From Ruminococcus sp. (lineage in GTDB: Bacteria; Bacillota; Clostridia; Oscillospirales; Acutalibacteraceae), in NCBI GenBank assembly GCA_022779485.1, contig JALFTC010000005.1, forward strand, positions 1 to 64,000: a DNA stretch of 64,000 bases, read 5' to 3'. Both the position numbers and the translations under genes were made by a program. This document shows positions 59,066 through 64,000 of the stretch, piece after piece. Position 1 is the first letter of the stretch. Each line of letters begins with the position of its first letter. The notes under the pieces were generated by a model. That model did not search any database, was not told where the DNA came from, and saw only the letters and a program-made list of their open reading frames with translations.

Positions 59066-59085
59066 ACTATATATTAAGTACATAT

Positions 59086-60417
59086 TTAGTAGTTGACTAA
59101 GTATTTTTCAACTTCCCAACTGCTTACTCTGGTGCAGTATTCATTCCACTCTTTTCGCTTTCCTGCGATGTAACTGTTTACTATATGACTTCCGAGTGTA
59201 TCACATAAAAGTTTATCCGCCTCTAATGCGGAAAGTGCTTCCGCAAGTGTAGCAGGAAGATTTTTTATACCATGGGATTTATGTTCATCTTCGCTCATTG
59301 CAAAAATATCTTTTGTTATTTCCTTTGGCGGTGTTAATCCTTTTTCAATGCCATCCAGACCGGCAGCCAAACATACCGCTAATGCTAAATATGGATTACA
59401 CGCAGAATCAGGAGAGCGTAACTCCACACGGGTAGACTGACCTCGTGCAGCCGGTATGCGTACCAATGCAGAACGATTGCTTGCCGACCATGCAATGTAA
59501 CAAGGAGCTTCATATCCGGGCACTAAACGCTTATACGAATTAACTAAGGGATTTGTTATCGCAGTAATTCCATTAATATGTGCCAAAATCCCCGCAATAA
59601 AGCTGTATGCTTCTTTAGAAAGTCCTCTGACATCATTCGCATCATAAAATACATTTTGATTGTTTCTGAAAAGCGACATATTAATATGCATGCCTGAACC
59701 AGATTTTCCAAAAAGAGGTTTCGGCATAAAAGTAGCGTGAAGTCCTGCTTTCTGTGCCATAATTTTGACCGCCAGTTTGAAAGTCATAATTTTATCCGCA
59801 CTGTCAAGTGCATCTGAATATTTAAAGTCGATTTCGTGTTGTCCCGCAGCCACTTCATGATGCGAGGCTTCCACTTCAAATCTCATCTTTTCCAAAGCAA
59901 GACAAATATCCCGGCGCACCTTTTCTCCTCTATCTAATGGACCAAGATCAAAATATCCTGCTTCATCATTAGTCATTGTTGTTGGCTTTCCCTGTTCATT
60001 AACCTGAAACAGAAAAAATTCACATTCAGGACCGATATTAAATGCAGAAAATCCCATTTCTTTTGCTTTGCTCAAGGTTTTTCGCAGCACTCCTCTCGGC
60101 GCACCTGAAAAAGGCGTACCATCAGGCTGAATAATATCACATATCAGCCGTGCCACTTTTTCATTCTCTGACTGCCAAGGAAAAATTGTAAAGGTATCCA
60201 AATCAGGATGCAGATATTGATCTGACTCATTGATTCGAACAAAACCTTCAATAGAAGAACCGTCAAACATAAGTTGATTATTGAGTGCCTTTTCAAGTTG
60301 GCTTGCTGTGATGGTTACATTTTTAAGTTGTCCAAATACATCCGTAAATTGCATTCGGATAAATTTTATATTATTATCCTGAACCAGCTTAATAATATTT
60401 TCTTTTGTAAATGACAT
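59086..60417 (-). CDS. glnA: Type I glutamine synthetase
   Basis: [75 protein letters not shown]. Confidence 0.95.
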   Translation of the reverse strand: MSFTKENIIKLVQDNNIKFIRMQFTDVFGQLKNVTITASQLEKALNNQLMFDGSSIEGFVRINESDQYLHPDLDTFTIFPWQSENEKVARLICDIIQPDGTPFSGAPRGVLRKTLSKAKEMGFSAFNIGPECEFFLFQVNEQGKPTTMTNDEAGYFDLGPLDRGEKVRRDICLALEKMRFEVEASHHEVAAGQHEIDFKYSDALDSADKIMTFKLAVKIMAQKAGLHATFMPKPLFGKSGSGMHINMSLFRNNQNVFYDANDVRGLSKEAYSFIAGILAHINGITAITNPLVNSYKRLVPGYEAPCYIAWSASNRSALVRIPAARGQSTRVELRSPDSACNPYLALAVCLAAGLDGIEKGLTPPKEITKDIFAMSEDEHKSHGIKNLPATLAEALSALEADKLLCDTLGSHIVNSYIAGKRKEWNEYCTRVSSWEVEKYLVNY

Positions 60418-60454
60418 AAAATAATCACTCCTTTTATGAAACACAAATATATAC

Positions 60455-61363
60455 TTAATCAACACATCCCCTGATTTCCGCTAAAGAGGAAATCAGGTTT
60501 TCTTTCATATATTGGCAAATTCCATCTATAATTTCTATTGATGCATAAGGATTGTGAAAATTCGCCGTGCCGACAGCAACTGCTTCTGCTCCTGCCATTA
60601 TAAATTCAAGAGCATCTTCGAAAGTTGAAATACCTCCCATGCCAATCACAGGCACATCAACACTGTGGCAGACCTCATAAACCATACGAAGTGCAACCGG
60701 CATAATGCCCGGACCGGAATAGCCGCCTATCTTATTTGCGAGTACAGGCTTTCGTTTATGAATATCAATTTTCATACCTCTCAGTGTATTAATCAACGAA
60801 ATTGCATCTGCACCTCCTGAAACAGCGGCTTTGGCAATTTCCGTTATATCGCTGACTTCCGGCGACAGCTTGACAATCAAAGGCTGTTTCGCATAATTGC
60901 GTACCGTATGCACCACCCGCTCTACAACATGCGGATCTGTGCCAAAGCTTAAGCCGCCTTCTTCCACATTAGGGCAGGATATATTAAGTTCAAGGAGGTC
61001 AATATCACAATCTGCTAATTTTTCTGCAACCGAACAATATTGTGTCAAGGTATGCCCACAGATATTTACAATTATCTTTGTATCGTATTGTCTTAAAAAC
61101 GGGATATCATTTTCAATAAAATATTCCGCCCCGGCATTCTGTATCCCTATCGAATTAAGCATACCGCTTTGTGTTTCTGCAATTCTGGGAACAGGATTGC
61201 CTTTCCAAGCTTCATCAGAAACGCCTTTGACTGTAACCGCACCCAGACGATTCAAGTCAATAAGTTCTCCGTATTCTCGACCTGAGCCAAAGGTTCCTGA
61301 GGCTGTTGTCACCGGATTTTTCAGCGTTACGCCTGCAATTGTTGCTTCCATTCCGCTATTCAT
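60455..61363 (-). CDS. pyrD: Dihydroorotate dehydrogenase catalytic subunit (class 1B)
   Basis: [64 protein letters not shown]. Confidence 0.93.
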   Translation of the reverse strand: MNSGMEATIAGVTLKNPVTTASGTFGSGREYGELIDLNRLGAVTVKGVSDEAWKGNPVPRIAETQSGMLNSIGIQNAGAEYFIENDIPFLRQYDTKIIVNICGHTLTQYCSVAEKLADCDIDLLELNISCPNVEEGGLSFGTDPHVVERVVHTVRNYAKQPLIVKLSPEVSDITEIAKAAVSGGADAISLINTLRGMKIDIHKRKPVLANKIGGYSGPGIMPVALRMVYEVCHSVDVPVIGMGGISTFEDALEFIMAGAEAVAVGTANFHNPYASIEIIDGICQYMKENLISSLAEIRGCVD

Positions 61364-62123
61364 TCCAGACCACCTCCTCTCCGCTAAAAACAGGTCCGTC
61401 CTTACACACCCTCATATATTTCCAATCCGGTTCTCCGTGCTTCCGGACCTTCACCCCACATCCTAGGCAGGCACCAATGCCGCATGCCATACGCTCTTCC
61501 ATAGAAACTTGTATTGGCATATTGTGTTTCTTCGCCCATATCGACACAGAATACAACATCTGTCTTGGTCCGCAAGCAAACACCTGTCCGGCAGACGGAG
61601 CAATATTTTTCAGCAGATCAATCACTGTTCCCTGAAAGCCGTAATTTTCCGACTGGCTTGCAATTTGAACTTTCATACCAAGTTTTTGAAAATCCTCTGT
61701 CATAAACGGAATATCCCGATAGCCGAGCAAAATTTCGGTGTTTCTATTAAGCTGCTTAGCAAGCTCTAAGAGCGGAGGAATTCCCATTCCGCCGCCTACA
61801 ATAATGCTTCGTGTTGTTTTATCCGGCAGTGTAAAGCCATTGCCCAATGGTCCCATAACCCTGATATAGTTATTCTTTTTCAGCTGTGAGAACTGTTTGG
61901 TTCCTTTACCTGCAATCCTATATACAATGGTCACACTTTTTTCAGAAACAGAAGACAAGCTAATGGGACGAGCCAAAAGATTCCTTTCATCCGGCGGATA
62001 TAACTGAATAAATTGTCCCGGTTTTGCTGTGCGGGCAATTTCCGGTGCCGCCAGTTCCATTTTCCAAACTCCGGACATTATTTCCTCGTGGTTTATTATG
62101 GGTGCAGTACAATATGTATTCAT
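61356..62123 (-). CDS. pyrK: Dihydroorotate dehydrogenase electron-transfer subunit
   Basis: RPISLSSV, VGGGMGIPPLLELAKQL, ACGPRQML, CGIGACLGCGVKVRK. Confidence 0.93.
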   Translation of the reverse strand: MNTYCTAPIINHEEIMSGVWKMELAAPEIARTAKPGQFIQLYPPDERNLLARPISLSSVSEKSVTIVYRIAGKGTKQFSQLKKNNYIRVMGPLGNGFTLPDKTTRSIIVGGGMGIPPLLELAKQLNRNTEILLGYRDIPFMTEDFQKLGMKVQIASQSENYGFQGTVIDLLKNIAPSAGQVFACGPRQMLYSVSIWAKKHNMPIQVSMEERMACGIGACLGCGVKVRKHGEPDWKYMRVCKDGPVFSGEEVVWNE

Positions 62124-62148
62124 TTCTGTCCTCCTGCTATCCGTATTG

Positions 62149-63135
62149 CTAATTTAATTCCGTATCTGTGTTCTCTCCTTTTAAATATGCCATTGCATTA
62201 TTGAGCGTGGTTTCACTGATAGCACTTAGGGCTTCTTCTGTGAAAAACGCTTGATGAGATGTTATAATCACATTCGGAAAAGATAAAAGCCGTGCAGTCG
62301 TAGAATGCATCATAATATCATCCTCATGATTTTCAAATACATTACAGGTTTCTTCTTCGTAAACATCCAAGCCTACCCCAAAGAATTTTTCTTCTCTGAT
62401 ACCTGCAATCAGGTCTTCAGTCTTTATAAGTCCTCCACGAGAAGTATTTATCAACACAACATTATTCCTCATCTTTTTTATTGCTTCAATGTCAATCATA
62501 TGATATGTATCCGCTGTCAAAGGGCAGTGGAGAGAAACCAAGTTGCTTGTTGCTAAAAGTTCATCTAATTCTACATATTCTATAAAGTCCAAATCTTTTC
62601 TTGGATATGTATCGCAGGCAATTACTTTCATACCAAAACCACGACAGATACGAGCCATAGCCGCACCAATTTTTCCTGTGCCGACAATCCCTGCTGTCTT
62701 TCCGTAAAAATTTTTGCCCTCCAGTCCATTCAGGCTGTAGTTATTTTCTTTGACCTTAAAATATGCTTTGTGCAAACGTCTGCTTACTGCCAGAGCTAAA
62801 GCCATAGCATGTTCAGCCACAGCTTCGGGCGAATATTCCGGCACACGCATAACTTTAATTCCAAATTCTGAAGCTGTATCCAAATCCACATTATTGTACC
62901 CGGCACAGCGCATCAGAATTAGTTTTACTCCTCTTTCATGGAGTATATGAATTACTTTTGTTCCTAAATCTGCGCTGACAAATGCACAAACAGCTTCACT
63001 GTTCTCTATATAGTAAGCTGTTTCAGGTGACAATTCAGCTTCCCTGAATTCCATTTCCAATTGCGGATACTGACCGCTGATTCTATTAAAAGATTCTCTG
63101 TCATAGCTTTTAGCTCCAAAAAAAGTAATCTTCAT
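62149..63135 (-). CDS. D-2-hydroxyacid (D-lactate) dehydrogenase
   Basis: RCAGYNNVDLDTASEFGIKVMRVPEYSPEAVAEHAMAL, GKTAGIVGTGKIGAAMARI, NTSRGGLIKTEDL. Confidence 0.92.
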   Translation of the reverse strand: MKITFFGAKSYDRESFNRISGQYPQLEMEFREAELSPETAYYIENSEAVCAFVSADLGTKVIHILHERGVKLILMRCAGYNNVDLDTASEFGIKVMRVPEYSPEAVAEHAMALALAVSRRLHKAYFKVKENNYSLNGLEGKNFYGKTAGIVGTGKIGAAMARICRGFGMKVIACDTYPRKDLDFIEYVELDELLATSNLVSLHCPLTADTYHMIDIEAIKKMRNNVVLINTSRGGLIKTEDLIAGIREEKFFGVGLDVYEEETCNVFENHEDDIMMHSTTARLLSFPNVIITSHQAFFTEEALSAISETTLNNAMAYLKGENTDTELN

Positions 63136-63152
63136 TAGAAATTTCTTCCTCT

Positions 63153-63992
63153 CTATCGAATCCGTAATGCTTCTATCATCTCGTATGTTATACTTATATC
63201 TGTCAATTCCTTTGGCAGATCAGAACGCAGATGCCACGCCGCCTCTGACAGTTCTTTTTTATCAATATGAATTTCATCCGAACCATCCAGACTGGCAATA
63301 TATCCCACAATCACAGAATCAGAAAATCCCCACGGCTGACTGCCAAAATATTTTAAATCCTTAATGTTGATTCCTGTTTCCTCAAAGACCTCTCTTTTTG
63401 CAGCTTCCTCCAGTGTTTCTCCAATCTCTGCAAAACCGGATATTATAACCCATTGCGATATATCACGATTGGCATATTTGGTCATCAACAGCTTATCTTC
63501 ATTTACCACTGCTACCATCACTACCGGTGCTATGTGGGGATATACAATATTGCCGCAATTTTGACATAACAAAGCTCTCTCTTTTCTGCTGTTTTCCAAT
63601 AAATCTCCGCATTTACCGCAATAAATATTTCTTTCATACCAATGCATTAAATGTAGTGCTGTAATACCGGCAAAATATGACCACTTGGGTAAAATGCGGT
63701 TTAAAACCTGAATAGGAAAATAGCGCAGACATTGTTGTTCCAATGTAATCATATTCTGTGCCTGAAGCAAGTAAATCGGTGTTTTATCCACGCAAAACAG
63801 AAATACTGCTGAGCTTTTTATATCACCGCAGAGGCACTGAAAATCACTTAAAGTTGGGATTTTCAGATTTTCGTTCGCACAAATTTTCAAAAGCACTTTC
63901 TCATTTTGGAACGAGAAAATATAATCATCCGACAGAGGAGATAAATTTAGAAAAGTATGTTCCAATCGGTGAGGAAAAATATCCTGTATCAT
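63153..63992 (-). CDS. nudC: NAD(+) diphosphatase NudC-like (Nudix, zinc ribbon)
   Basis: YCGKCGDLLENSRKERALLCQNCGNIVYPHIAPVVMVAV; Nudix box GFAEIGETLEEAAKREVFEETGI. Confidence 0.88.
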   Translation of the reverse strand: MIQDIFPHRLEHTFLNLSPLSDDYIFSFQNEKVLLKICANENLKIPTLSDFQCLCGDIKSSAVFLFCVDKTPIYLLQAQNMITLEQQCLRYFPIQVLNRILPKWSYFAGITALHLMHWYERNIYCGKCGDLLENSRKERALLCQNCGNIVYPHIAPVVMVAVVNEDKLLMTKYANRDISQWVIISGFAEIGETLEEAAKREVFEETGINIKDLKYFGSQPWGFSDSVIVGYIASLDGSDEIHIDKKELSEAAWHLRSDLPKELTDISITYEMIEALRIR

Positions 63993-64000
63993 CCTTTTTC

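Overview
AT-rich chromosomal window, probably from a gut-type Clostridia/Oscillospiraceae-like Firmicute (inferred from gene content only). It opens with the end of an rRNA operon (5S rRNA, tRNA-Asn). Core modules include a CtsR-McsA-McsB-ClpC heat-shock operon with CtsR boxes, HtrA, CysK, peptide deformylase, a MATE pump, GdhA, a CsoR-CopA-CopZ copper module, a SPFH/zinc-ribbon/TPM (YdjI/G/H-like) cluster, and a right-hand block of GlnA, PyrD, PyrK, D-2-hydroxyacid dehydrogenase and NudC. Three regions stand out. (1) 24.86-32.96 kb: a cobalamin-riboswitch operon encoding an ECF transporter plus surface proteins that look like a split bacterial counterpart of intrinsic factor/transcobalamin (alpha-toroid protein, separate DUF4430 protein, and a DUF4430/beta-propeller/dockerin protein). 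(2) 36.0-39.5 kb: a membrane LuxR-type regulator followed by two genes that share a ~60-nt upstream element with identical spacing to a -10 box. (3) 44.6-59.1 kb: a putative mobile island with three adjacent large serine recombinase genes (the middle one lacks the catalytic domain), small element-type genes, a YobI/KAP-like membrane P-loop NTPase, a decayed membrane-protein pseudogene and a large SF1 helicase, which together form a candidate defence cargo. All family calls come from reading translated motifs; no searches were run.
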